Shown here in pieces: positions 12,361-23,119 of a stretch of DNA of 64,000 bases; the first letter of the stretch is position 1; each line of letters starts with the position of its first letter. The stretch spans positions 193,194,061-193,258,060 of the forward strand of contig OY282560.1 of NCBI GenBank assembly GCA_958295665.1, given 5' to 3'. Below the pieces are notes generated by a model. It was given only the letters and a program-made list of their open reading frames with translations. It was not told the origin of the DNA and ran no database searches. The stretch is from Tipula vernalis. Lineage: Eukaryota > Arthropoda > Insecta > Diptera > Tipulidae. A program made the translations under genes and the position numbers.

Positions 12361-15050
12361 TTTCAGAATATAGTTTCAAAAATAGTATTTTTGGCTAAGC
12401 CCGATGAAAATCAGGCTTGCTTAGAAAAAAATAAAAATTTAGAATATCTACTGATACAGTTACCTCATTGGTGGTAAAGCACAAATTCCGTACATAGCAC
12501 TCTTGGAGTAAAACGTTGTTACATTATACTCGTATGTCAGTGCCATCAAATTGAAAAAAATATCGTTAAATCGAATAAAAAAATAATTGATAATCTCTCC
12601 ATTAATATTCTCAACGATATACAATCCGCTACCTACAATTTTTACCATAATTATCGCCTTTATTAACACCTATGAGCAATATTTGTAAACGAACGTACAT
12701 GCAAATATTCAGACAAGAAGAATTATTATATTCAACTTCACACACGAAAAACAAATTTATTTTTATTTCTTCAAGGTGTTTGTAATACATCAGCTTAGTG
12801 TACTCGTATATACAAGGTACTCGTAAAACAACAACTTTTTGTTTTTATCACTAAATTAAAATTTCTTATCATTTCATTTTAATTTCAGTTCAGAATTTAT
12901 CTCGAAATTCAAATCGCAAAGTAAAAGTTAAATAAAACAACAAAAAAAAAACAGAAAAAATTTTATGTTTTCTTGGCCCCTGATAAAGATCTGTTAACAT
13001 TTTAGATTTGAAAACAGCGATAATTTTTCTCCACACCGAATTTTTTACTTTACCTTTTGGTTTTTTTTAATTCGAAAGTAAATAAATAAAACGAAAGAAT
13101 ATTTTTTGGTTTTGGCTTTATACGTACATTATACTTATGCACATATACCGCCTTGAGGATGGTGATATTTGGTTGGAATAAAATATTATGTATGTTATAT
13201 GTAAAAGTAAGTTATTAAGGTATGTGTATAGCTGTATACCATATAAGCAGGTGAATGATACATAATTTTGCGTTTTTTTGTGTGCAACAATTCAGATCCT
13301 TTTTATGCATTTTTTTTTATATCGAAAAATCGTCCTTAGGCGGTTTACGTGAAATATAATTAATAATTCATGTGTTTTATTCATTTTTCTTTTATCAGTA
13401 CAACGTAATCATAGCGGGCATATGTTATATTCGTAATCAATGGCCAACCGATTTTATGTATTTCATCCCAGTAGTATAGTAGCTAATTTATATTTGAATG
13501 GAATTCAGTACATAACTATTATATGTACATACATATGTACCGTTGTGTACTTACAAAACGAAAAACCTTATTAGACATAACAATATAACCCTGCGTGTGT
13601 AAACTATATCGATTGTATATGCTACATAAAAAACTAATATTTTATGAAATTCACATTTCACAAAACATTCTCGATCAGATTACATACTCGTACTTATATA
13701 AATAAAACAACAACAAATGTATTTTGAAATCCATAAAAGAATAACATAAATCATAAAATCCATATTCATCTTGTGAATACTGATAAGAGCAGAAAATAGA
13801 AATTCTGTAACGTTATTTATATTTCCTTTAAACAGAATTTTTTTTACCTTTTATTCTCTAAATGGTTTAAGTGAAGATTCTCATGTTGCATATTAACAAG
13901 ATCCAATATGATCCGTATTTTTTGTTATTGTTGCTTTTGATGTTTTCTGTCTTGTCTTGTCATCATGATATTGAAAAGAAATTAAATCAATCATAAGTAT
14001 GGAATATCAATTTAAGACAGTATATACGAGTATTATTGTTCAAAATGTTTTAATAAATTTTGAGACGGTGCTTGTACTTCTTTATGGGTAAGGAAACTCA
14101 CCTCAAATTTTAATAAATAATAAAATAATTAGAAAACAAATTTTATTTAATTCCGGCCGATTTTCCGGTATTGATTTACAGTTCCAGTTACGGTATCATA
14201 CTGATACCGTTAGTTTATTTAACTTAGATTAGTTTAATTAAAGACGCTATAAGAGCCGGAGTTATGCCAAATAGTAGACACTACATATAGGACCTTGGAT
14301 TGAGTCCTGGTTTGTTACGCTTTTTGGGTTGTTGAACTACACAGAAAGAAATGAATTTCATTAAATTTTACAAAAATACTTGTCGAATATCGAGAATTTA
14401 TTTGTATGGATTTTAAATTTTTGTTATTATTAATTTAGTTGTAGCAGCTTATTCTGTCACTTTGTGTTTATTTCAAAAGAAATATCAACATTTTTGACAA
14501 TACATAGTCGGTCAAGCAGTGATGATAACCGCAAGAGGTATTAATTATAATAGGTAGTAAGGATAATGTAGAGTCAATAATTTGTAGTGAATGTACTTAT
14601 TATATTTAGTAGTGAATGTACGTATCATATTTTGTAATGTTGTAGACTGTACATAATTTTTTTGATTATTGATCGAGCTGTGCCGAACACCAGCGGTCGC
14701 AAACAAAATATATTATAGAACAGTAAAACAAAATCTTGTAATAAATATAAATTGGCCATTCGTACTAGTGTGCGTTGTATGCTGTTGAGATACGGAATTG
14801 TGCTATAAAATAAATAAGCGATACGTGTTTGTTGTGAGGTGTGATCAAACACTGATTCTAGTTTTATAGGTATCAGTACCAAACGTATTAATTTTGATAA
14901 AGAAGCCAAAAAATGTATTAAAAATGTGTACAGAATTCACCAGATTGTGCGAAAAATTAGGAAAATTTTTGTTTAACTGAATCTTTAGATTAATAAATAT
15001 TTCTTTTTACTTAAGACCGAACCTTAACTTCATTTTTCACGTGCATTAGT
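12361..15050. other. Gene-free AT-rich stretch (2.7 kb)
   Basis: No coding region, RNA gene or element that I can name. It holds many short A/T runs and fly-like TACATACATATGTAC strings. A small perfect hairpin, ACGGTATCA-TAC-TGATACCGT, lies at 14,190-14,210. The 94-codon minus-strand open stretch at 14,909-14,625 shows no family motif. Confidence 0.55.
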
Positions 15051-16010
15051 CTGTAATAGGAAGGGTCGTAAAAAGTTGATTTCTGCTATCAAGCTAGTAT
15101 CAGCTTACCTAGCTTATGATGAAGTGGATATTCCACCAATCATTCTAGGAAAGATAATCTTGAAGGCTCAGAAGCACAAAGTTTGAGTTATCTTGGGAAG
15201 TGATGCAAATGCTCATCACACAATCTGGAGAAGTACGGACACAAATAAACGAGGTGAGTTGCTCCTTGATTATATTTTAAGTACTAACCTTCATATATGT
15301 AACATAGGCAATAAGCCGACCTTTATAACTAGTAATAGACAGACAGTATTGGATATCACTCTTGTCTCAAGCTTTTTGACGATTAGTCTATTAAACTGGA
15401 GAGTGTCGGAGGACCACTCCTTTTCTGATCATTGTTATCTTCAATTTGAAATGGATGGCTCCTCCAAAAAGTCCAATCTACAGAAATAGGAGGAAAACCA
15501 ACTGGGATTCCTTCAGAACTACTCTGGGTAATTCACTACCCGTCCCGGTGCCAAAACCTCCAAAAACTGCGCAAGAGCTCGATGGCTTGGTGGACGAGTT
15601 GTCCAGCGCTTTTATTGAAGCGATACTGGGCTCTAGTCCCCTCAGCAGGCTTGAGGGTAAATCTCGGCCACCCTCAGGGTCCAAGGAGATTCAACAAACA
15701 CGTCGAATATCCAAAAGACTCTTCAAAACAGCACGGAAAACAAAAGCTGCTGTAGACTCGGGCTCCATTAGGAAGTCCTCAAAATTTACAAATATCAATT
15801 GAGAAGTGTCAAGAACAGCTCTTGGAGACTATACTGTGGCAAAATTCAGGAGTCTTCGGAGATTTCTAGGCTACGCAAAGTACTAACAACTGGTCCTTCC
15901 ATCCCAAGTTATCTTCAACGGCCGGATGGGATATGGACCACTAATAGTGCGGAATCGCTGGAACTTCTGATGGTGTTGACGACGATACCAAAAATGAAAA
16001 TAAAAAAAGA
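15050..16010 (+). pseudogene. R1/Jockey-type LINE, endonuclease and linker fragment
   Basis: Translation reveals the C-terminal half of an APE-type endonuclease. SAYLAYDEVDIPP-type upstream text is followed at 15,193 by GSDANAHHTIWRSTDTNKRG, then ELLLDYI, FITSNRQTVLDITLVSS and SFSDHCYLQF; the SDH motif is the catalytic/metal-binding end of the nuclease. After a frame change at about 15,490 the linker before RT follows, up to PSYLQRPDGIWTTNSAESLELL at about 15,900-15,970, where the element stops. One stop precedes the GSDANAHH segment (15,184). The wording suits R1-clade or LOA-like LINEs of flies. The RT is absent here. The LINE piece at 25,716-26,745 may be another copy of the same family covering the complementary region. 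Confidence 0.82.
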
Positions 16011-16259
16011 ATATAACCCAAGCATTTCAGCACCTTTCATAATTACTGGATTAAAATACCTGAAGTAGAAATAAGATTAAATTCTTACTGTGATTTGTAA
16101 TTATTAATTTAAAACTTAACCTTTTTTATTTTTTTTTTGACCATTTTATTATATAATTTTTGAGAGAAAGTCATATTCATGTAATAAAATAATTTGTGTT
16201 AACAAAAGAGGTAATATAAATTTTATATCATTAAGTTTAGTACATTACATTTATACATT

Positions 16260-16370
16260 TTATTAGATGGCACTTTGCCATATTCTTGAATTATATTCTT
16301 ATAAAATAATTTACATTAGATGGCGATTTGACATATGTTTAAATTAAATTCTTCTTATAAAATAAAATTT
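16260..16370 (+). repeat. Short ~55-bp direct duplication
   Basis: The phrase running from TTAGATGGCACTTTG to CTTATAAAATAA (about 16,264-16,311) recurs with changes at about 16,316-16,368 (TTAGATGGCGATTTG to CTTATAAAATAA). Non-coding; it may be part of the BEL LTR or older flanking DNA. Confidence 0.65.
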
Positions 16371-16780
16371 GTAAAAAAAGTCAGTCGAGAAGATTCTGTG
16401 AAAGAGATTGGTTGTCCAAAAATAAAAAGAGTGATTAAGAAAAGCTACAGTGATTTTTTATAACCGGAACGAAATTAGACACGAGTGATACCGCAAATTA
16501 ATATTTTTGAACCTCGCATTTAATTTGGACAATCGAGGTACGGCTTCAACTTAAATCTACTGCTTTATATACCTGGATAAGAGAGATACCATAACATAAA
16601 TATATTGACCACCCATTTTCTACCGGACACGATTACGGTATATTTCATTATTGCGCTTTGGCATTGGAGCTTCATAAAGCGTGATTTGTACCTTACAAGT
16701 ACGCTTAGAAATAGAAGTTTCCAACCGAGCGCATTGGTCACAATCTGTTATTCCTACGTGCTGGAAACAGAAATTGTACA
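16371..16780 (+). repeat. Presumed 5' LTR region of BEL element A (left limit unknown)
   Basis: The sequence immediately before the primer site ends TTGTACA, so an LTR should end at 16,780. No second LTR copy is present in the window, so the left limit is a guess; the segment has no coding potential and contains the GCGCTTTGGCATTGGAGC-type GC-richer block typical of a leader or R/U5. Confidence 0.45.
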
Positions 16781-16798
16781 TGGTCCTTCGAGCCGGAT
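16781..16798 (+). promoter_or_regulatory. tRNA-Tyr-type primer-binding site of BEL element A
   Basis: TGGTCCTTCGAGCCGGAT is complementary to the 3' end of fly tRNA-Tyr (...CCGGCTCGAAGGA plus CCA). It directly follows an LTR-like TACA end and lies 278 bp upstream of a gag-like ATG. The same site, with one change, occurs at 62,335 before another BEL gag. Confidence 0.85.
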
Positions 16799-17075
16799 TG
16801 TTTTCGAAAAAAAGCATAAAAGAAACAGTGAGTAATTAAAGGTATAACTTAATAAAAAATATTATTGGTTGCCTCGTGGTTTTTCCTTTTTTTGCCGAGA
16901 TGATTTTCTGTCTATTATTCCTTAAATTGGGTGATTTAATTCAAAATATTGAACGATACGATTATATTATAATATATAAATATAGTTTTTACAACCCGAA
17001 ATTAATTAATTCGCATATTCCGAACATTTGTGAATAATTTGTGAAAAAAAGTGAAAATTAACAGTGAACTATAAA

Positions 17076-17192
17076 ATGGCGGAAACAAGAGGGTTAAAAC
17101 GCATTGTCAAGGACATGGAAAATATAAAGAAAGATGTAACGGTGATAACAAAGGATACGTGTGTTAGTAAGATTAAAGCAAAAACGATGTAA
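17076..17192 (+). pseudogene. BEL gag, N-terminal fragment
   Basis: An ATG in a good context (AAAATGGCGG) opens 38 codons beginning MAETRGLKRIVKDMENIKKD and ending in a TAA just before the inserted element. It is the first ATG after the primer site and matches the charged, helical start usual for BEL Gags. The gag continues after the insertion at 22,151, so the short length is caused by the stop and the insertion rather than being original. Confidence 0.6.
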
Positions 17193-17196
17193 TACC

Positions 17197-17206
17197 GAGA
17201 CGTCTC
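17197..17206. repeat. Left target duplication (GAGACGTCTC)
   Basis: The 10-mer GAGACGTCTC occurs here and at 22,141-22,150, exactly at the two ends of the sequence that interrupts BEL gag. Because it is its own reverse complement, it can be read as a target-site duplication or as the outermost part of a terminal inverted repeat. Confidence 0.75.
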
Positions 17207-17754
17207 GTGATCATTTATTTTCAAAAAATAAAAAAACAACAACAATAAATGGAAAATACATTAGAACTGTAATAACTTTATCTTCTTAATCTCTTTAAAT
17301 CAGACTCTCTGCTGTTAATTTCTTCTTACCTCTTACTTCTTCTTGATTTGCGTTTGACTTTGAATTGCGTTTGCTCTACGAGTATAAAGAATACAAAAAA
17401 CAAATCGAACAACAATTCGTATTTCTCACTACTTTTATTTTTATTTATTTTTTGTGTTTACAACTTTTAAGTGTGAGTACGTACATCAATTCATACAAAA
17501 TTTGTGATAGTTTGCAACAAATAAATAAAAAACATTATGCTAGATACATAGAAAATAAACGCTTCTCGTATAGTTTCCTAATAAGTTTATGTTATTGGTT
17601 TTGGATTTTTTTTATTTAACCTTTTCCCGGCTGAATAAAAAAAACTACATATTTCGGCTGGAGTTAACATGGGTGTACATTGCATTATGAACCATTTGTT
17701 ATGCCAAGCGGGGAATATACATATGATTATGATACTTACTAAATGGGGTATTCT

Positions 17755-18400
17755 AAATTGAATTTTAGATAAAGTTCTGGAATATGGCCAAGTATAATGG
17801 AACTTGCCTATTTCTCAACCGCTTATAATGAAATATTTTATGTGCGTTTGAAATGGGATTTTAAAACGATTTTTGGAAGAAGTTCTGACATATGACCAAG
17901 AATGATGGCACATGCCTATTTCTCAACCGATTATGATAAAATTTGACAGGTGCATTGAAAATGGCATTCTAAAATGATTTTTGGGTGAACTTCTGAAACA
18001 TGGCCAAGTATAATGCAAATTGGCTATTTCTCATCTAATTATGATGAAATTCGGTTTGTGCGTTGGAAATTGGATTCTAAAATGATTTTTGGAAGAAGTT
18101 CTGGAATATGGCCAAGTAGGATGGAACTTGGCTATTTCTAAACAGATTATGATGAAATTCGACTTGTACAATGACAATGGGATCTTCAAATGATTTTTAG
18201 ATGAAGTTCTGGAATATAGCCAAGTATGATGTAACTTGTCTATTTCTAAACCGATTTTGATGAAACTTGGCACGTGCGATAGAAATGGGATTCTAAAATG
18301 ATATTTAGAAAAAGTTCTGGAATATGGTCAATTAGGAAGGGACTTGGTTATTTCTTAATCGATTATGATAAAATTTTACTTGTGTGTTTACAGAGGAATA
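17755..18400. repeat. Left-arm array of ~108-bp tandem units
   Basis: Six or so units, each with the phrases AGTTCTGGAATATGGCCAAG, TGGCTATTTCT, and GATTATGATGAAATT followed by GAAATGGGATTCTAAAATGA. They are diverged from one another by roughly a tenth to a fifth by eye. Orientation is opposite to the array at 20,690-21,490. Confidence 0.9.
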
Positions 18401-19069
18401 CAATTTTGTGAACAATTAAAATTGTTAATTTAGAAATTCGATATGAAGTTTTGCAAGTATATCAAAGGTGTTAAAGATTTTTTCTATTAGATTGATTATT
18501 TACAAGAAAACATTTTTCCGCAATTATTTAAAAAACACTTTTAATTGAAATCGAATGTGACTCTAAATAAATAAAATAAACTTTGTTTGGGGGATTTTAC
18601 TAACAATTGAGCTAATGAAAAGTAAAATTAGTGGGCATTAGAATAAATATTACCTGTCGCACTATCGCTCAATTAGCAAAGCTGGTTAGAAACACTTTCT
18701 ATACAATAAGCATTGAGAAGCATAATGGAGATTGGCTAAAAAGAATCTCTATTTGAATTGCGGAAAAGCCGGTCATTCTTATTTTGAGAATTCTTTTAAT
18801 ATACAATTTAAAATTAGTTTAGGCAAAGCGAGAAAACGCTAGTAATAAAGCAGATAGAGTTCTAAATATGGCGAAATTGACAATTCTATACTACACCTAT
18901 TCATGCAGTCATGTTTTTCGGCCATAACACAGCTTTTCGAAATTGTTTTTGTAACACTACACAAGCCTTATGAATAACATGAGATAGTATTGGGCGCTTT
19001 CAGCTCTACCAACTGTTGGCAACATGTTGACTAAAATAACCCTGTTGTTTTCTGAATGCCTTGATTTAT

Positions 19070-19132
19070 CGAAAATTTCATGGCAATGTTATGTATCGAA
19101 TGTCGAAACATAACATTGCCATGAAATTTTCG
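19070..19132. repeat. Perfect 25-bp hairpin at centre of a ~200-bp inverted repeat
   Basis: Arms 19,070-19,094 (CGAAAATTTCATGGCAATGT and on) and 19,108-19,132 are exact reverse complements with a 13-nt loop. The symmetry continues outward with gaps: ATTGGGCGCTTTCAG near 18,990 pairs with CTGAAAGCGCCCAAT near 19,190, and CAACATGTTG occurs on both sides. Confidence 0.92.
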
Positions 19133-19799
19133 CCCATCAGTAAATTTCTAAAGCCAACATGTTGCGAGACCTGAAAGCGCCCAATGGCACCCATTTCCAA
19201 GCCGTTGAAAGCTTACTAAAAGCGATTGTGTTGGAGTCAGTGCTTTAGTTTTCGACTTTATTTTTTAAAGCCAACATATCAAAAATTCGTCGATCTCATA
19301 CTATTTGAATAATAATTCAAATCGAATCATTTTTGACGTCAAGAACAACGTGATGATAATTATCTTTAGCAAAAATCATGGAACATATCAAACACCTGAT
19401 AAATAATAGCACATAAGCAGGCAGCACGGTTATTGTACAATTGAAATTGTAATTAAATAAGTATTTTATATAAAAACCGCTAATACTTAAGCAAATTAAT
19501 TAATGAAATATATGTATTATTAGGTAAAAATAATATTAAATATAATTGATAATTATATTAATTTTTATAATAAGTGATATATACAAAATGGAAAGTTTTT
19601 GATCGAATAGACCCCTTGTTTGATTCATAAATTTATTTTAGAATTATGTTCATTTAACACTTTACAGGGATACTAACTACAGTTTCGTTAAATAGACTAC
19701 AGTTTAAAATGACCAGTCAATCAAGAAGCTATAGTAATATTTTTTGACGTTTTTTCTAAATAGGGAAATCCAAGAAAACTTGGGAACTTTGCTTTAAAA

Positions 19800-20105
19800 T
19801 TAGATTTACCTATACCAGGAGGGATGTGTGTATGATTTTTATTCCAGAAATGGTGAAAAGATCCCCTGAGGATGTTAGGCCTTACAGATCCATTAGCCGC
19901 ACATTATTTATTCTGAAAACCAAACCTTGCATGAAATACCGGTTCAGTAGATTAGGTTCAACGACCTCACGTGACCTGACATCATAAATTCATGACACAC
20001 TCCGGAACAAAGAGGTACTATTACGTTCCCTAATTGATATTCCACGGGCTTTTGATAATACCAAATTCAAAGTCCTTCCGGAACAAGGACAATAATGGGG
20101 TATAG
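19800..20105 (+). pseudogene. LINE RT scrap in the loop of the foldback-like element
   Basis: With one or two frame changes the plus strand reads FIPEMVKRSPEDVRPYRSIS, then KTKPCMKYRF and LLRSLIDIPRAFDNT. These correspond to the FIPK.GK / FRPISL / LDI.GAFDN landmarks of R1-type LINE reverse transcriptases. It is short, has a stop at about 19,987 and must have been carried in or inserted before the arms diverged. Confidence 0.6.
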
Positions 20106-20212
20106 ACTCGGCCTGATCCTTTAAGTCGTTTGCTTCTTTGAAGCATCATAAATAACATGAGATGTTATTTATAATTTAAAACAAAATGTTTAATAATAAC
20201 TATAACTCCTAT

Positions 20213-20300
20213 TATGGTTCTCACCTCACCGAGAAATACTATGCAAATGTGACTAGATTTGTATGAAATTTTTCGGTTAGGTGAGAACCATAATAGGGCT
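20213..20300. repeat. Hairpin at the inner border of the right arm
   Basis: CTATTATGGTTCTCACCT near 20,210 is mirrored by AGGTGAGAACCATAATAG near 20,280-20,297, with ACCGAGAAA/TTTTTCGGT extending the stem. It sits just inside the right arm of the foldback-like element. Confidence 0.85.
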
Positions 20301-20689
20301 AAGAGATTCTTTTCAGCCAATCTCCATTGTGCTTCTCAATGCTTATTGCATAGAAAGTGTTTCTAACCAGCTTTGCTAATTGAGCGACAGTGCGACAGGT
20401 AATATTTATTCTAGTGCCCCCTCATTTTACTTTTTATTAGCTCAATTGTTAGTAAAATACCCCAAACAAAGTTTATTTTATTTCTTTAGAGTCACATTAT
20501 ATTTCAATTAAAAGTGTTTTTTAAATAATTGCGGAAAAATATTTTCTAGTAAATAATCAATCTAATAGAAAAAATCTTTATCACCTTTGACATACTTGCA
20601 AAACTTCATATCGAATTTCTAAACCAAACATTTTAATTGTTCACAAAATGGTATTCCTCTGTAAACGCACAAGTAAAATTTCATCATAA

Positions 20690-21490
20690 TGGATTGAGAA
20701 ATAACCGAGTCCTTTCCCAACTGACCATATTCCAGAACTTTTTATAAATATCATTTTAGAATCCCATTTCTATTGCACTTGTCGAATTTCATCAAAATCG
20801 TTCAAGAAATATCCAACTTCCATTCTACTTGGCCATATTCAAGAACTTCATCTAAATATCATTCGAAGATCCCATTTCAGTCGTAAAAGTAGAATTTCAT
20901 CATAATCGGTTGAGAAATAACCAAGTCCCTTCCTAACTGACCATATTCCAGAACTTTTTCTAAATATCATTTTAGAATCCCATTTCTATCGCACTTGTCG
21001 AATTTTATCAAAATCATTCAAGAAATATCCAAGTTCCATCCTACTTGGCCTTAAAGGTCCCATTTCCATCATACAAGTCGAATTTCATCAAAATCGTTCA
21101 AGAAATATCCAAGTTCCATCCTACTTGGCCATATTCCAGAACTTCATCTAAAAATCATTGGCAGGTCCCATTTCCATCGTACAAGTCGAATTTCATCAAA
21201 ATCGTTCAAGAAATAGCCAAGTTCCATCCTACTTGGCAATATTCCAGAACTTCATCAAAAAATCATTTGAAAGTCCCATTTCCATCATACAAGTCGAATT
21301 TCTTCAAAATCGTTCAAGAAATATCCAAGTTCCATCCTACTTGGCCATATTCCAGAACTTCATCTAAAAATCATTTGAAGGTCCCATTTCCATCGTACAA
21401 GTCGAATTTCATCATAATCGGTTGAGAAATAGACAAGTTCCATACTTATTGGCCATATTCCAGAATCTTATCTAAAAATCATTTTAGAAT
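20690..21490. repeat. Right-arm array of ~108-bp tandem units
   Basis: Seven to eight units with the phrases TTCCATCCTACTTGGCCATA, TTCCAGAACTTCATCTAAA and GTCGAATTTCATCAAAATCG. The central four units are much more alike than those of the left arm. Because 108 is a multiple of three, the array is open in two frames and yields 36-residue repeats; this is a property of the DNA period, not evidence of a protein. Confidence 0.93.
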
Positions 21491-22140
21491 CCCACATTTA
21501 GTCAGTATCGTATTCAAATGTATATTGCTGGTTGGCCACAATAAATAACCCATAACCCAATGAAAACCCATCGTTAATTTGTTAATGAATAAAAAAAAAT
21601 AAATAAACATACCTTCCCTTTATTCACCGGTCGTGATTCAATTAATACCAGTTTATCTCTAAATATGTAAACAAATGATCATTTTTTGTTTTATGACGAC
21701 ATTCAACTCTAGTATTAAAGGAGACCTTTAAATTACAACCAACAACAAGTAAAAAAACGAGAAATAAAAACAAACACAAAAATGTTTCATTCGCTTTTTC
21801 TCTATTTATTACAAACACGTGGCAGAATTGTGTGATGTCACGAACACGTGACTCGAAACATCGAGCTAACCTTCATTGAATCATGCTCACCGGTGTACCA
21901 GCGCATACTAACTAGTTTAACACACGAAAATTTTTCTGAATACATATTTTTGACCTCGCTCAAAACAATATTGCATTAGTTGAAGAGTAAAGAGAGAACA
22001 AAAGACTCAAAGAGAGAATTATGTTTTTGTGGTTTTAAGTATATTGCGTAGGGGCTCACTGTATTGTTCAAAATATAATTTCTACACCCAAATAGGTATT
22101 TTCTACACCCAACTAATTTGAATATTTATTTATTCGACAC

Positions 22141-22150
22141 GAGACGTCTC
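22141..22150. repeat. Right target duplication (GAGACGTCTC)
   Basis: Second copy of the palindromic 10-mer that brackets the foldback-like element; the BEL gag text resumes immediately after it. Confidence 0.75.
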
Positions 22151-23100
22151 TATGAAATCTACTATAGTTTTTGATTAAAGGATATCAGACTGCCTTGTGT
22201 GGGGATTGGAAACATTTTCAAGTTCTAGAAAAAAAATTAAAGGGCAATTTTGAAGAGGCAAATAGGGAATTGGTGGAGAGAATTGAATCATGCTACTACG
22301 ATCTGAAGTTAAAACTAATTATGTTGGAAAATTCATACGAACTAACTAACGAGAATCGCGGAAATCATCCGATGGATGAATTGGTGTGAAATCAAACCAA
22401 TTTTCTCCATGAAATTTCAGCAATTAACAAACGCAAAAATGAAGTACGTCTGCCTCGAGTGAATATTCCGCCTTCCACAGGAAAATATTCAGAATTTCCT
22501 TCGTTCAAAGATCTGTTCGAGGCATCAATACACAATAGTGGAAATATATCAGATGTGCACAAGCTACAATATCTAAAGGGTTTGCTGAAGGGCGAAGCAT
22601 ACACTCTTATAAATCATATTGCGGTGACAGACGTCAATTATTCCGAGGCATGGGAGAAGATAAAACAAAGGTACGACAAACCTAAACATGTGATTTTTAA
22701 TTTGCTGAAACAATTCATGGACCAGCCAACTTACAACATAGTTCTGCGAAAGGGCTTCGTGGTATTACGAATACATCAGATGAAGTCGTACGAGGTTTAC
22801 GCGTTCTGGGTAGTGAAGTGGAGCTACGTGATCCATGGCTCATATATATATTGGTAACCAATCAATTATCCAACGCTTGAACAATTTCTTGATTTTTTGA
22901 ATAACAGAAGTGACACTTTAGAATATTTAACTTAATCCCCGAAGGTTAAAGTGACAGTTCCCTGGAAGGTGGGTGCCATAGTATCGCAAGCAGCAATTGG
23001 AAGTAATTGCATATTATGTTCAGGGAATCATTATATTGCAAATGTGAAAAATACCTTGACTTGTCGATTACTGAACAAAAGGAGTTAGCAGCTGGCAAAA
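22151..23100 (+). pseudogene. BEL gag, main part
   Basis: After the insertion the frame gives a helical, acidic stretch (KLKGNFEEANRELVERIESC) and, past a stop at 22,387, the capsid region. That region reads PSTGKYSEFPSFKDLFEASI, then LQYLKGLLKGEAYTLINHI and YSEAWEKIKQRYDKPKHVIF. This is the DUF1759-type core typical of BEL/Pao Gag. A zinc-binding region follows at about 22,990-23,095 (NCILCSGNHYIA...), in another frame. Function when intact: virus-like particle formation and RNA binding in the cytoplasm. Stops and frameshifts disable it. Confidence 0.85.
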
Positions 23101-23119
23101 GGTTATGTTTCAACTACTT

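Larger units (their letters stand above)
17207..22140. mobile_element. 4.9-kb foldback-like element with 108-bp tandem repeats in both arms
   Basis: Inserted in BEL gag between two GAGACGTCTC copies; ends read GTGATCATTTATTT on the left and, on the opposite strand, GTGTCGAATAAATAAATA on the right. About 17,650-18,765 and 20,303-21,600 are reverse complements over more than 1.1 kb; shared phrases include CAATCTCCATT, TTAGCAAAGCTGGTTAGAA, TTTGTTTGGGG and TATCGAATTTCTAA-type text. The outer part of each arm is a tandem array of 108-bp units. The loop holds a LINE RT scrap and a nested hairpin. No transposase is visible. Architecture resembles Drosophila FB/Galileo-type foldback elements; family membership is not proven. 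Confidence 0.8.

Noticed and set aside
14625..14909. 94-codon minus-strand ORF
   Set aside because: No motif or family resemblance; flanking DNA non-coding.
17365..17619. 84-codon ORF in the left end of the foldback-like element
   Set aside because: AT-rich chance frame, no counterpart in the right end of the element, no transposase motif.
21045..21425. 126-codon ORF with 36-residue repeats (YKSNFIKIVQEISKFHPTWP type)
   Set aside because: Arises from the 108-bp DNA period; a second frame is open as well and the diverged outer units carry stops.
17755..21490. Possible CRISPR-like array
   Set aside because: Repeats are contiguous 108-bp satellite units without unique spacers, in eukaryotic DNA; no cas genes.
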